From NCBI GenBank assembly GCA_050735975.1, contig JBOHVS010000012.1, positions 1-24,568 on the forward strand: DNA of 24,568 nt, written 5' to 3'. Under the pieces are notes generated by a model. The model was given only the letters and a program-made list of their open reading frames with translations, made no database searches and was not told where the DNA came from. The position numbers and the translations under genes are program-made. Position 1 is the stretch's first letter. The number at the start of each line of letters is the position of its first letter. The DNA comes from DATMBL01 sp050735975. GTDB lineage: Bacteria; Desulfobacterota; Binatia; UBA9968. Positions 8,701-14,308 of this stretch are shown piece after piece.

Positions 8701-9260
8701 GTCCGTTCTACTTTTCTTTCGGCGACGAGTTTGCGGCTTTTGTACTTGCTTGTACCCGCCGCTTCTTCGATCAGCGCTCTTCGATCCTCGGGTTTAGAAT
8801 TGACCAGTTCATCGACCCGTCCTTGTTCGACGATCGAGTAGGCTTTGCTGCCCACTCCGGTGCCGAGAAAAAACTCAATAACATCCTTAAGACGGCATAG
8901 GACCTTGTTAATCGAATACTCAGACTCTCCCGAGCGAAATAGTCTCCGGGTGACCGTGATCTCGCTGAAGCTGCTGTAATCAACCGGCCCTCGACCATCT
9001 TCGTTATCAAAAGTCAACGAGACCTCAGCCATTCCGGTTGGGGGAACGCTTTCACTGCCGTTAAAGACGACGTCCTCCATCTGCTGCCCGCGCAGTTGTT
9101 TGGCGCTCTGTTCGCCCATGGCCCATCGAAGCGCATCTACAATGTTGGACTTGCCGCAGCCATTCGGACCGACGATGGCCGTGACACCCGGATTGAACTC
9201 GATCAAGGTTTTCTGAGCAAATGACTTAAAGCCAACCATTTCAAGCTGTTTTAGGCGCAT
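5709..9260 (-). CDS. smc: Chromosome segregation ATPase SMC
   Basis: The 1183 residues match the full bacterial SMC architecture. There is an N-terminal ABC half-domain with Walker A GPNGCGKSN at 31-39, a long first coiled coil (about 165-500), a hinge around 510-670 (GIYGLVAEVIEAPETYERAL and FIPVRLSRK), and a second coiled coil. The C-terminal half carries the signature LSGGEKALTAVS near 1093 and Walker B FCFLDEVDAPLDD near 1117. Dimeric SMC with ScpA/ScpB loads at parS and extrudes DNA loops to organise and separate chromosomes; scpA and scpB are not in the window. The start ATG 9260 has no strong Shine-Dalgarno but matches the family N-terminus (MRLKQLEMVGFKSF). A promoter overlapped by a palindrome lies just upstream. 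Confidence 0.97.
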   Translation of the reverse strand: MRLKQLEMVGFKSFAQKTLIEFNPGVTAIVGPNGCGKSNIVDALRWAMGEQSAKQLRGQQMEDVVFNGSESVPPTGMAEVSLTFDNEDGRGPVDYSSFSEITVTRRLFRSGESEYSINKVLCRLKDVIEFFLGTGVGSKAYSIVEQGRVDELVNSKPEDRRALIEEAAGTSKYKSRKLVAERKVERTQQNLLRVTDIVREIDRQIRTMELQARKAERYRALKAELREKDLVWAGTQRQAFNLEISQYEAQLADTETRLTQCLTSLRSKEAESETVRLSLMEAEKEISAQQEKVYQVKIQIQTEEQRIEFYRKDLSQLTQAETETRAALLQLDDKLKTLRHEIEELQKANESFVQLSLFETTFLQEKETELAALQAQIQSLQAELDREKEALIETASQISHLRNSLLTKEKRSEEIDGELARSRDEHYAAASSLQLCAQKRSEAQQALEVCVEQARDRGLDSAQVFASIQTLSRAKEQQESKIATLKEQVQETRSRLVSLEELQRNYEGYQEGVRAIMLKKQREAPNGIYGLVAEVIEAPETYERALTAVLGDRLQYVIVKGHQEGVEAIEYLKREASGRGSFIPVRLSRKNSSPLPIGEAEVVASLLEMISVKDGFRDVAEYLLSDVAIVKDLQSGLALWNRNGFYSTLVTPEGEVIDPMGVVSGGSDHLPEGNFLTQRRRIRELRPLLSQVDAKLQVEEQEVNRLNLQLEQAETEKSHLGVEIHRLELERVRLEHEQRAADQEFERLDSTVQALQQEQTDLTTALQFLTEEISQCQISSETYLREKAERERNLAEKQSTFEELKRSEASVEAAVTQCRIRNAALGEKKENTQYNLQNRLKLQEEMAIQMRSRQEQIGDIERRRVELENSLFHAGNNLETGKTNLKDLEARLQEKRHNYRNVSTTLAEIEESIKDLRRLTETRQEERNGLQLRLAEKRLNLQHLADGVREKYDVVLEHLSFEAPETGQSVHDLMAEIEELRSRIERMGEVNLAAIGEYEELTTRARFMNQQKEDLEKSIADLERAIVKLNRICRLRFRESFTEINEKFESIFPRLFRGGKAKLVLTDENDYLETGVDIVVQPPGKKLQSITLLSGGEKALTAVSLLFAIFLTKPSPFCFLDEVDAPLDDANLDRFNDLVEEMSQFSQFVLVTHNKKTMQAAEVLYGITMAEPGVSKVVSVRMS

Positions 9261-9300
9261 ATGCAGTTACTTTAGGGAAGCTTTGGGCGCAGAAACATCA

Positions 9301-9326
9301 GTGCAATATGGCCGGCAATATTGCAC
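9301..9326. promoter_or_regulatory. 26-bp palindromic operator-like site at the smc promoter
   Basis: Arms GTGCAATAT and ATATTGCAC are perfectly complementary, and the centre GCCGGC is itself palindromic, so only one of 13 pairs mismatches. It overlaps the -10 box of the smc promoter, where a bound dimer would block transcription. It is not followed by a T-run and sits upstream of the gene, arguing against a terminator. The binding protein is unknown. Confidence 0.6.
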
Positions 9327-9345
9327 AAGCGAAGGAAGCTGTCAA
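9317..9345 (-). promoter_or_regulatory. Sigma70-type promoter of smc
   Basis: Minus strand: TTGACA (9345-9340), 17-nt spacer, AATATT (9322-9317), about 57 nt before the smc ATG. The -10 box lies inside the right arm of the palindrome. Confidence 0.6.
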
Positions 9346-9408
9346 GCAAAATTACAATATACAGGGCAGACACAGCGGACTGCCACTATATATGGGATAT
9401 GAAGCCGC

Positions 9409-10050
9409 TTATCTTTCCAACAACTCGGTGTTCCAGTAAGAGATGTCAACAGTATTAAGGAAGGGTAGCCACTCCTTATAACGGGACAGGCTAAATGTCT
9501 CCTGCATGAACGGCGTCCATTGCGGTTTCAAGGGCCTACGGGCAAGTGTCATCCGCGCTTGTTGTGGGGTGCGTCCGCCCTTGCGGCGGTTACATTCGTG
9601 GCAGGAGCAAACAATGTTTTCCCAGGTAGAAGTACCTCCTTGGGATCGCGGGATAACATGGTCGAGATTTAACTCATGGCGCGGCAAACGTCTCTCACAG
9701 TATTGGCATATGCATTTGTCCCTCGCATAGATGTTGTAACGGCTGAATCTCACGTGTCGTTTCGGTACACGATCATAGCTCACCAGCAGGATTACACGGG
9801 GTACACGAATGACCCGATTAACCAGACCGACGGATTCGTCCCGGACGGATACCGACAGGTCGCTCCAACTTTCAAAGTCGAAAGTCTGATACTGCTCGTT
9901 TACTGCCCGCGCAATACCCTGATAAAGCAGCACAAAGGCACGGCGGACAGAGGTGACGTGAATCGGGAGATAGGAGCGATTGAGGATCAGTACCTTAGTG
10001 TTAAGGATCGAATAGGCTGGCGCCGCTGTGGAATAGCTCATCGAACTCAT
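9409..10050 (-). CDS. HNH endonuclease domain protein
   Basis: A 213-residue protein with a C-terminal HNH nuclease fold. CQYC (C115, C118) and CHEC (second pair near C150/C153) bind zinc around the LDHVIPRSQGG core (D130-H131), followed by ENIV and the N/R-rich helix. The N-terminal half (LNTKVLILNRSYLPIHVTSVRRAFVLLY) matches a common stand-alone bacterial HNH family of unknown role, often annotated as McrA-like. I place the start at ATG 10050. The open frame runs on to 10236, but that extension has no conserved features and contains the gene's own promoter at 10084-10112. A second ATG at 10041 is possible. It lies upstream of smc on the same strand; no partner methylase is adjacent. Confidence 0.85.
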   Translation of the reverse strand: MSSMSYSTAAPAYSILNTKVLILNRSYLPIHVTSVRRAFVLLYQGIARAVNEQYQTFDFESWSDLSVSVRDESVGLVNRVIRVPRVILLVSYDRVPKRHVRFSRYNIYARDKCICQYCERRLPRHELNLDHVIPRSQGGTSTWENIVCSCHECNRRKGGRTPQQARMTLARRPLKPQWTPFMQETFSLSRYKEWLPFLNTVDISYWNTELLER

Positions 10051-10083
10051 TGAGCTGCATAAGGAAATGCGAGCTCCGTTTTG

Positions 10084-10112
10084 AAAATAACGGCTGGGTG
10101 ACAGAAAGTCAA
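10084..10112 (-). promoter_or_regulatory. Sigma70-type promoter of the HNH gene
   Basis: Minus strand: TTGACT (10112-10107), 17-nt spacer, TATTTT (10089-10084). It predicts a leader of about 27 nt before ATG 10050 and is the main reason for rejecting the longer reading frame. Confidence 0.55.
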
Positions 10113-10257
10113 ACTCGCTTGGATCCTGGGAGGAGGCGTGGATGCAAGGCGGCGGGAGAGCTCGCGCCGGAGGGTAAACGGGCAATAGGTGAGGATGCGG
10201 GCCCGACGTGCCAACGAGGCAGGCGCCCGTGATCAAGGGTCAGGGAAGGAAAGCTTC
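10113..10257. other. GC-rich non-coding spacer with hairpins
   Basis: This spacer lies between the divergent HNH and rng promoters. Inverted repeats are visible, including GGGC/GCCC enclosing TGCC/GGCA near 10200-10230 and a GAGCTC-centred repeat near 10150-10170. I recognise no RNA family and see no convincing ORF on the plus strand. Confidence 0.35.
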
Positions 10258-10286
10258 TTGAAGTCAAGCAATATTTGCACTATAAA
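10258..10286 (+). promoter_or_regulatory. Sigma70-type promoter of rng
   Basis: TTGAAG (10258-10263), 17-nt spacer, TATAAA (10281-10286). The spacer contains GCAATATTTGCAC, which resembles a half of the smc palindrome. The leader to ATG 10401 is about 108 nt, long enough for feedback control of rng mRNA through RNase cleavage, as is known for rne; that role is inference. Confidence 0.5.
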
Positions 10287-10400
10287 AACCCTTGGCTGCC
10301 ATTGATGGTCTTCCTTGGATCTCCGATATCGAACGGCGATCCGCGCGTTCGAAACTGCTCATCCCTCCCCGCCAAAAGTATGCTAAGTTAAAGGGCTCCT

Positions 10401-11912
10401 ATGAAACAAGAAATTTTTATCAATTCCACCCGGCAGGAAAGCCGTATCGCTATCGTGGAGGATGGTTTGCTGGCGGACTTCCTGGTTGAAAGAAAAGACG
10501 AGCGGGGAATCGCCGGCAACATATACAAAGGCAAAGTCGCCCGGGTGCTGCCGGGTATGCAGGCGGCCTTTGTCGAGATCGGCATGGAGAAGGCCGCTTT
10601 TCTCCATGCATCCGATTTTTCTAGCGTGCCTGAGGACATTCAGTTGATTACGGCTGCGGGGGAGGAACTCGAGGTTGAGGCCGCTCCCAAACCGACGACG
10701 CATAGACGGCTGCCGCTGGAGAAACAGATCTCGCGAGGCGAGGAGATCCTCGTTCAAGTGGCAAAAGACCCGTTGGGAACAAAGGGCGCGCGGGTTACAT
10801 CCCACGTATCTCTGCCCGGACGTTATATGGTCTTTATGCCCAATACCAAACACGTCGGGATCTCACGGCGTATCGAAAGCGAAGAGGAACGCAAGCGCCT
10901 GAAGGAGATAGCGCAGTCCCTGCTGACGGATGAAGGGGGGTTTATTCTCAGAACCGCTTCCGAAGGGCAGAGCAAGAGGGAGATTCAAAGAGATCTGCGT
11001 TTTCTCAACAAGCTCTGGAAGCGAATTCAAAATAAGGCCGAGACGGCAACCGCGCCTTCACTGATCCACCAGGACTTGGATTCGATCGCCCGAACCATTC
11101 GGGACTTTTTCACCACCGATACCGAACAAGTTGTCATCGATTCGGCTAAAGATCACCGTCGCGTCGTTGACTTCGCGCGGCTTTTCATGCCGCGCGTCAA
11201 GTCGAAGATTGTTTTGTATTCCGAAAAAGAACCCTTGTTTGACCGTCACGGCATCGAGGAAAAGATCGAGAAGGCACTGGACCGGCGCGTTTGGCTTCGC
11301 TCCGGCGGCTATATCATTATCGAACGCACCGAGGCGCTTACCGCCGTCGACGTCAATACTGGACGATTTGTCGGCAAGCGGAACCAGGAAGAGACGATCG
11401 TCAGGACTAACTTGGAAGCGGCCCATGAAATCGTGCGCCAGCTCCGGCTCAGGAACGTCGGAGGCATTATCATCATCGATTTCATTGATATGGAGAAAGA
11501 GGGCAATCGAAAAAAGGTCTATGAAGCGCTGAAAGAGGCGCTGAAAAGAGATAAGGCCAGGACCAATATCCTCAAAATTTCCGAGCTGGGTTTGGTTGAG
11601 ATGACGCGACAGCGGACGCGGGAAAGTTTGGAGAATCAGCTCTTGAGTCCTTGCCCCTACTGCGAAGGCCGGGGACGTGTCAAGTCGGCGGTTACGGTCG
11701 CTTACGATGTTTTAAGGGCGATCAAGAAGCAACAGGCGAACCTCGATAACGGCAAGAATATTATCGTGCGACTTCATCCGGATGTCGCCAACTTTTTATA
11801 CGATGAGAAGAACAACAGCCTCGACAATTTAGAGCGCGAGATCAATCATAAAATCATTATAAAAGTGAGTGAAGGGTTGCGCCACGAGCAGTTCGAAATC
11901 TCCGGCTCGTGA
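10401..11912 (+). CDS. rng: Ribonuclease G (RNase E/G family)
   Basis: A single-strand-specific endoribonuclease that processes 16S rRNA 5' ends and initiates mRNA decay. The S1 domain lies at about 38-118 (GNIYKGKVARVLPGMQAAFVEIG). The catalytic DNase I-like region carries the metal-binding aspartates D317 (AVDVNTG) and D360 (IIDFIDM). Their 43-residue spacing equals that of D303/D346 in E. coli RNase E. The Zn-link CPYC has C418 and C421. At 503 residues it lacks the long degradosome scaffold of RNase E, hence RNase G. AAGGG stands 5 nt before ATG 10401. The gene is transcribed away from the HNH/smc block. Confidence 0.95.
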   Translation: MKQEIFINSTRQESRIAIVEDGLLADFLVERKDERGIAGNIYKGKVARVLPGMQAAFVEIGMEKAAFLHASDFSSVPEDIQLITAAGEELEVEAAPKPTTHRRLPLEKQISRGEEILVQVAKDPLGTKGARVTSHVSLPGRYMVFMPNTKHVGISRRIESEEERKRLKEIAQSLLTDEGGFILRTASEGQSKREIQRDLRFLNKLWKRIQNKAETATAPSLIHQDLDSIARTIRDFFTTDTEQVVIDSAKDHRRVVDFARLFMPRVKSKIVLYSEKEPLFDRHGIEEKIEKALDRRVWLRSGGYIIIERTEALTAVDVNTGRFVGKRNQEETIVRTNLEAAHEIVRQLRLRNVGGIIIIDFIDMEKEGNRKKVYEALKEALKRDKARTNILKISELGLVEMTRQRTRESLENQLLSPCPYCEGRGRVKSAVTVAYDVLRAIKKQQANLDNGKNIIVRLHPDVANFLYDEKNNSLDNLEREINHKIIIKVSEGLRHEQFEISGS

Positions 11913-11924
11913 AGGAACGGGCCT

Positions 11925-12072
11925 GTCGCTAAGGGCTAAGGACACGGCGCGAGGAGAAAGCAGGGGCAAGGAGCTAAGAGCAAAGGGCTAAGGGCAAAGA
12001 GCAGGAATTTCGAAATACGAATTTCGAATTGCGAATTTGCCCTCTGGTCTCTGACCTCTGATATCTGCTCTG
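11925..12072. repeat. Low-complexity word-repeat tract between rng and nitroreductase
   Basis: The tract has recurring GGGCTAAGG, AAGGAGCTAAGAGC and AAGGGCAAAGAGCA words, then three AATTTCGAA/AATTGCGAA units around 12007-12040, then CTCTG(A/G)CCTCTGAT words. No ORF is present. Similar CTGACCTCT...CTCTGCTCT words recur at 24256-24290. It separates two convergent genes. Confidence 0.55.
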
Positions 12073-12720
12073 CTAACTCTTGGGCCAGGCATGAATTTCC
12101 GCATCGCGGCGTAATTTCTTCCTATCGTAAACTTCCGAGTGCGTGAACGACGGGATCGTTCGGCGCGGCTTAGCGCCTGGCCAAAAACGGGCGCGGCCGA
12201 TCGGTACGACCCAGAGAAGACGGATCGGCTGCGGCACCTGGAAGAGCGATCTTAGCGCCGGCTCGATCTCTTCTCTGACCGACACCCAGACCGTTCCGAA
12301 GCCCATGCTGGCCGCGACGAGCATCATGTGCTCGACCGCGCTTGCCACGCTCGCCTGAAAAAGCTTTTCCCGGTCTCCGGGCCGGCGCGTAGTGAGATAG
12401 ACTTGCATCGTCCTGGGATCGGCGCAAACCAGAACCAGAACGGCGGCGTCGCCGACATAGTATTTGCTAAGTCCTTTGTAGTTTACGGGATCCTCCCGTT
12501 TGCGCTGCTGCCACTCATTGTAAAAGATCTCCCGCGCGCGCTTCATCTTCTTACGATCGCGCGTCACGACAAATTCCCAGGGCTGCGTGTTGGCGCCGGA
12601 AGGGGCCCAGCGGGCCGCTTCAAGGATAAGTTCAAGTTGGCGGTCGCTGACCTTGCCTCGCTTGTAAACTCTCACGCTTCGTCGTTTTTGTATGATGTTC
12701 AATAGTTCTTCGGTATCCAT
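12073..12720 (-). CDS. Nitroreductase-family FMN oxidoreductase
   Basis: A 215-residue protein of the flavin-dependent nitroreductase fold. The FMN phosphate contact RRSVRVYK is near residues 13-20, and APSGANTQPWEFVV is near 39-52, the two best conserved family segments. The middle (HMMLVAASMGFGTVWVS) and C-terminal parts also fit. Members reduce nitroaromatics, quinones or enones with NAD(P)H; the natural substrate is not deducible. ATG at 12720 has only a weak ribosome-binding site. It is the last intact core gene before the decayed restriction island, and convergent with rng. Confidence 0.88.
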   Translation of the reverse strand: MDTEELLNIIQKRRSVRVYKRGKVSDRQLELILEAARWAPSGANTQPWEFVVTRDRKKMKRAREIFYNEWQQRKREDPVNYKGLSKYYVGDAAVLVLVCADPRTMQVYLTTRRPGDREKLFQASVASAVEHMMLVAASMGFGTVWVSVREEIEPALRSLFQVPQPIRLLWVVPIGRARFWPGAKPRRTIPSFTHSEVYDRKKLRRDAEIHAWPKS

Positions 12721-12784
12721 TTTGGTTCCGTTCCTGCTTCGTTCGGCAATATGTCGTCTTCAGCAAAAAAATAGGAAAGTTTAG

Positions 12785-12954
12785 TCATGAATGAACCATT
12801 CGCTGGTGACACCAGTAAATGTGTCTTGCCTTCACTTTCAATTCCTCACATCGATCACGCCAATCAGGTAGCGACCGGTCTAGAATCCGCCACAACTCAG
12901 GCCCGTGGTTGGGTTCAAGTAAGTGCGCCAACTCATGGGCGATTACGTAGTCGG
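12785..12954 (-). pseudogene. 3' remnant of a YgjP-type metallopeptidase gene
   Basis: The last 55 codons encode DYVIAHELAHLLEPNHGPELW, the zinc-binding HELAH plus downstream H of the YgjP/DUF45 family, then PDWRDRCEELK. The family's N-terminal two thirds, including the WGSC and NWRL segments before the motif, are missing. Sequence upstream of D (12952) belongs instead to the 5' end of hsdR in another frame. YgjP-like genes commonly follow hsdR in type I restriction loci, which supports this reading. An open frame continues upstream to 13294 only by overlapping the neighbouring gene, so translation of a functional enzyme is unlikely. Confidence 0.75.
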
Positions 12955-13065
12955 TTCCGTCAGGTAAGGAACGTCCGTGTCTCCCTGTAGCCATTGCCAG
13001 CCCATTAACTTGAGCTGTTCGCAGAAAGACTTTTCGCACAGGTCCTATTCCCACTCGATTTTCAT
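12955..13065 (-). pseudogene. hsdR: 5' remnant of hsdR (type I restriction subunit)
   Basis: Starting at ATG 13065, which overlaps the stop of the four-helix gene as ATGA, the frame reads MKIEWE, a TAG stop at codon 7 (13047-13045), then DLCEKSFCEQLKLMGWQWL and DTDVPYLTE up to codon 37. This matches the N-terminal start of HsdR helicase-nucleases as I remember them. The match ends abruptly, and the next bases are the C-terminal part of the YgjP gene. The remaining roughly 3 kb of hsdR is absent. The TAG probably arose from GAG by one substitution. Confidence 0.7.
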
Positions 13066-13877
13066 AAGGCAAGCGTTCCCTTGCAGCCTGGATATCCCGC
13101 GCATCCCCAAAACTGCGACCCGGCCTGCGGCCCTTTTCGCGCCGTGCGCAAAACCATCGGCCCGCGACACAACGGACAGTTGGGGGAACGGGGCCTTTCC
13201 TTTGTCTGATCTGTCTGATCAGTCCGATCCGACTCTCTCGCTCTACTCCTCCGAGCCTCCAGTCGAGCGGCGGCGAGACGTTCGCTGTAGCCACCCTCGT
13301 GAATGAATTGCTTCTCCAGCGCTGCGATCTGGCGGTCGAGCAGGTAGTTGGCCTGGTGGATCAGGCAGATTAGTGTGTTGGCGATCACCGCCGGGTCAGT
13401 GTGCTCCAACCAGGGCGAGTACCTCTTTCGATGATCCGACTGATCCGACCGATCAGTCTGATCCGATCGCGCCGCTATCGCGCGCACCTCGCGCGCTTTC
13501 GGGTGATCCTTGCTCCACAGGGACAAGCGGTGTTGGCGAAGGTAGTCTTCGTAATCGAGCAGTAGCTCGTCAAGGCTGGCACGGGCAACGCCGATCAGCC
13601 GCAGCTCTGTCTGGCTAGAGGTACCCGAGGCACGGCTACCTTCGGCGATGTTTTGTCGCCCGCTCCGCGCCGCCTGCACCATCTGGTCCACCAGACGTGT
13701 TCTCCGAGCGTCCAGGAACCGACCACAGAAGGCTACCGTGCCGTCGTAGATGACTTCGGCTACCTGGAACGACCGGAGCTTGCGATAGCCGCCATGCGGA
13801 CGCAGCGAGGCATGATCGAGGGTTTTTGATTTTTCCGACCCGTCCGATCCGCCCGATCGTCTCCTTTCTCGGCTCAT
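13062..13877 (-). CDS. Four-helix-bundle suffix protein with C-terminal zinc ribbon
   Basis: A 271-residue protein that appears intact. The region 31-115 (VDQMVQAARSGRQNIAEGSR, then a helix ending LLDYEDYLRQH) matches the S23-like four-helix-bundle proteins, with a further helical 'suffix' segment (about 158-200). The end is a topoisomerase-type zinc ribbon: C234, C237, C259, C265. Three hydrophilic stretches rich in S/T-D-Q/R (8-15, 137-149, 215-226) separate the parts and are encoded by near-identical DNA words. Such genes occur inside type I restriction operons; their function is unknown. ATG 13877 has AGGAAG 5 nt upstream. Its stop overlaps the hsdR remnant ATG. Confidence 0.75.
   Translation of the reverse strand: MSRERRRSGGSDGSEKSKTLDHASLRPHGGYRKLRSFQVAEVIYDGTVAFCGRFLDARRTRLVDQMVQAARSGRQNIAEGSRASGTSSQTELRLIGVARASLDELLLDYEDYLRQHRLSLWSKDHPKAREVRAIAARSDQTDRSDQSDHRKRYSPWLEHTDPAVIANTLICLIHQANYLLDRQIAALEKQFIHEGGYSERLAAARLEARRSRARESDRTDQTDQTKERPRSPNCPLCRGPMVLRTARKGPQAGSQFWGCAGYPGCKGTLAL
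13200..13235 (-). repeat. TCTGATC/GATCGGAC repeat tract, copy 3
   Basis: This tract encodes residues 215-226 of the four-helix protein (ESDRTDQTDQTK region). On the plus strand it is seen as TCTGATC-TGTCTGATC-AGTCCGATC units about 9 nt long. It shares words with the tracts at 13431-13469 and 13833-13856. Confidence 0.6.
13431..13469 (-). repeat. GATCCGAC repeat tract, copy 2
   Basis: Four to five 9-nt units (GATCCGACT, GATCCGACC, GATCAGTCT, GATCCGATC on the plus strand) encode the S/T-D-Q/R run at residues 137-149. The period is a multiple of three, so unit gain or loss keeps frame. Confidence 0.65.
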
Positions 13878-13943
13878 GTGTGCTTCCTGCTGCCCATAAC
13901 GTTCTCTTACACAAGGCCGGTGAGTAAGGCAGTCCGATGCTGC

Positions 13944-14023
13944 ACTTTTGCCATTGCTGCCAATCGCCTCGATCTGTTCACAGAAAGTTTCTCCGCGCGG
14001 TCGTATACCCGCTCGATTTTCAT
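13944..14023 (-). pseudogene. hsdR-start-like remnant upstream of the four-helix gene
   Basis: Beginning at ATG 14023, the first 12 bases (ATGAAAATCGAG) are identical to the hsdR remnant at 13065. Similarity continues through GACC, TTTCTG, GAACAG and GCAATGGC for about 75 nt with a 1-nt length difference. One frame reads MKIERVYDRAEK and the next frame FCEQIEAIG, parallel to MKIEW...EKSFCEQLKLMG. It therefore looks like a frameshifted, diverged second copy of an hsdR 5' end. It could instead be the start of another coupled gene of similar origin. Confidence 0.5.
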
Positions 14024-14070
14024 GGCCGTCTAGTCAAACGTCGTCATCGTCCCCTAACGCCATATCCTAA

Positions 14071-14135
14071 CGATGTCGCAAGTCATGTCGCGAGTTTGTC
14101 GCGATCCGTGTCGTGATACTGTCGCGATACGTCAT
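14071..14135. repeat. Degenerate 11-12-nt tandem repeat (TGTCGCGATAC-type)
   Basis: On the plus strand about five units follow one another: TGTCGCAAGTCA, TGTCGCGAGTTT, GTCGCGATCCG, TGTCGTGATAC, TGTCGCGATAC. It lies between the Fic remnant and the hsdR-like scrap. No ORF crosses it with conviction. It is too short and degenerate for a CRISPR array. Confidence 0.55.
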
Positions 14136-14186
14136 AACCCTTTGACTTTCAAAGCAGACTCCACAGCTCGCGCCGTGCGTTCTGCC

Positions 14187-14308
14187 TTACCAATCCTCCG
14201 AAAGCTTCGCCGCATCGAGAAATCCCCGCGCCCGCTCAATGCGCGTCAGCGCCGTGGTCGCCCGGTTACTGATGCGAAACGAAGGCTGAAAACTGCCACA
14301 TTTGTCAT
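14187..14308 (-). pseudogene. 5' remnant of a Fic-family protein gene, frameshifted
   Basis: ATG 14308 overlaps the hsdS stop (ATGA), then MTNVAVF is read before a 1-nt loss in a T-run. In the next frame follow FQPSFRISNRATTAL, then TRIERARGFLDAAKLSEDW, and TAA at 14189-14187. This resembles the N-terminal segment of Fic/DOC AMP-transferase-type proteins (…ALTRIERARGFLEAA.LS..W…). Nothing of the HPFxxGNGR Fic core is present downstream, so over 1 kb is missing. The family call rests on memory of that segment. Confidence 0.55.

Noticed and set aside
10051..10236. N-terminal extension of the HNH frame
   Set aside because: Unconserved, Pro/Ser-rich, and it contains the gene's own TTGACT-N17-TATTTT promoter; the start at 10050 fits better.
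10236..10265. SRP RNA-like words (GGTCAGG then GGAAGGAAAGC)
   Set aside because: The spacing differs from the SRP RNA tetraloop region and no surrounding long helix is visible.
13066..13294. Upstream part of the 169-codon frame leading into the YgjP motif
   Set aside because: It overlaps the intact four-helix gene in another frame and has no family features; only the last 55 codons are YgjP-like.
14071..14135. CRISPR array
   Set aside because: Units are 11-12 nt, contiguous, with no spacers and no cas genes nearby.
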